The notes under the pieces: generated by a model
Told to the model about the DNA's origin: nothing
Database searches by the model: none
The model's input: only the letters and a program-made list of their open reading frames with translations
In this document: in pieces, positions 15,963 through 16,018 of the stretch
Layout: each line of letters starts with the position of its first letter
How positions within the stretch are numbered: the first letter of the stretch is position 1
Assembly (NCBI GenBank): GCA_913009765.1
Contig: CAJVYT010000047.1
Coordinates: forward strand, 1-16,018
Direction of reading: 5' to 3'
Length of the DNA: 16,018 bases
Source: an uncultured candidate division Zixibacteria bacterium
GTDB lineage: Bacteria; Zixibacteria; MSB-5A5; GN15; FEB-12
Program-made: the position numbers and the translations under genes

Positions 15963-16018
15963 AGATCGGAAGAGCACACGTCTGAACTCCAGTCACACTG
16001 ATATATCTCGTATGCCGT
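15963..16018 (+). other. Illumina Read-2/index/P7 adapter (contaminant)
   Basis: Begins AGATCGGAAGAGCACACGTC and runs through the index ACTGATAT into ATCTCGTATGCCGT, the P7 adapter read outward. It is the inverted copy of 52-117 and carries the same index. It fuses a false MLFRS start onto the lon frame. Confidence 0.99.

Noticed and set aside
52..16018. Inverted copies of one sequence at both contig ends, resembling terminal inverted repeats of a mobile element.
   Set aside because: Both are the Illumina indexed adapter, with identical index; not genomic.

Overview
The window is an assembled contig from a gammaproteobacterium that cannot be identified further. The right part holds the conserved order lon - hupB - tRNA-Val(TAC) - tRNA-Asp(GTC) - ppiD on the minus strand, typical of gammaproteobacterial chromosomes, with Lon, HU-beta and PpiD proteins of that type. 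Both contig ends are not biological: bases 1-117 are sequencer run-off plus an Illumina P7/index/Read-2 adapter, and 15963-16018 are the same adapter in the opposite orientation. Real DNA spans about 118-15962, and both terminal genes (a DNA methyltransferase and lon) are cut by the contig ends.

Layout, left to right. 118-7836 (all minus strand, so transcription runs leftward): a multi-gene defence-type locus. In transcription order it has an SNF2/RapA-like helicase, an AbiEi antitoxin, an AbiEii nucleotidyltransferase toxin, a 71-residue protein of unknown function, an SMC/RecF-like ATPase with a zinc-hook CxxC and a C-terminal zinc ribbon, and the N-terminus of an N6-adenine DNA methyltransferase of the beta/type III Mod kind. 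From AbiEi to the methyltransferase the genes are 2-15 bp apart. The 198-bp gap between helicase and AbiEi carries a promoter, a perfect 13-bp-arm palindrome and a repeated half of it, which looks like AbiEi autoregulation. 7890-8159: a dead gene fragment with its start and Shine-Dalgarno kept but stop codons in frame. 8353-9658: a RES/Xre-type toxin-antitoxin pair (NAD+-degrading toxin, DUF2384 antitoxin). 9857-11952 (plus strand): a phosphoribosyltransferase and a membrane protein resembling an M48 peptidase whose HExxH motif is lost. 11947-15962 (minus strand): ppiD, two tRNAs, hupB and the C-terminal part of lon.

How the genes may work together (inference): the methyltransferase and helicase resemble parts of a modification-based anti-phage system. 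The AbiE pair and SMC-like ATPase, embedded between them, would add sensing and abortive functions. I recognise each part by family, but I do not recognise this exact combination as a named system. The contig ends before the gene that should follow the methyltransferase (possibly a Res-type restriction helicase), so the locus is incomplete.
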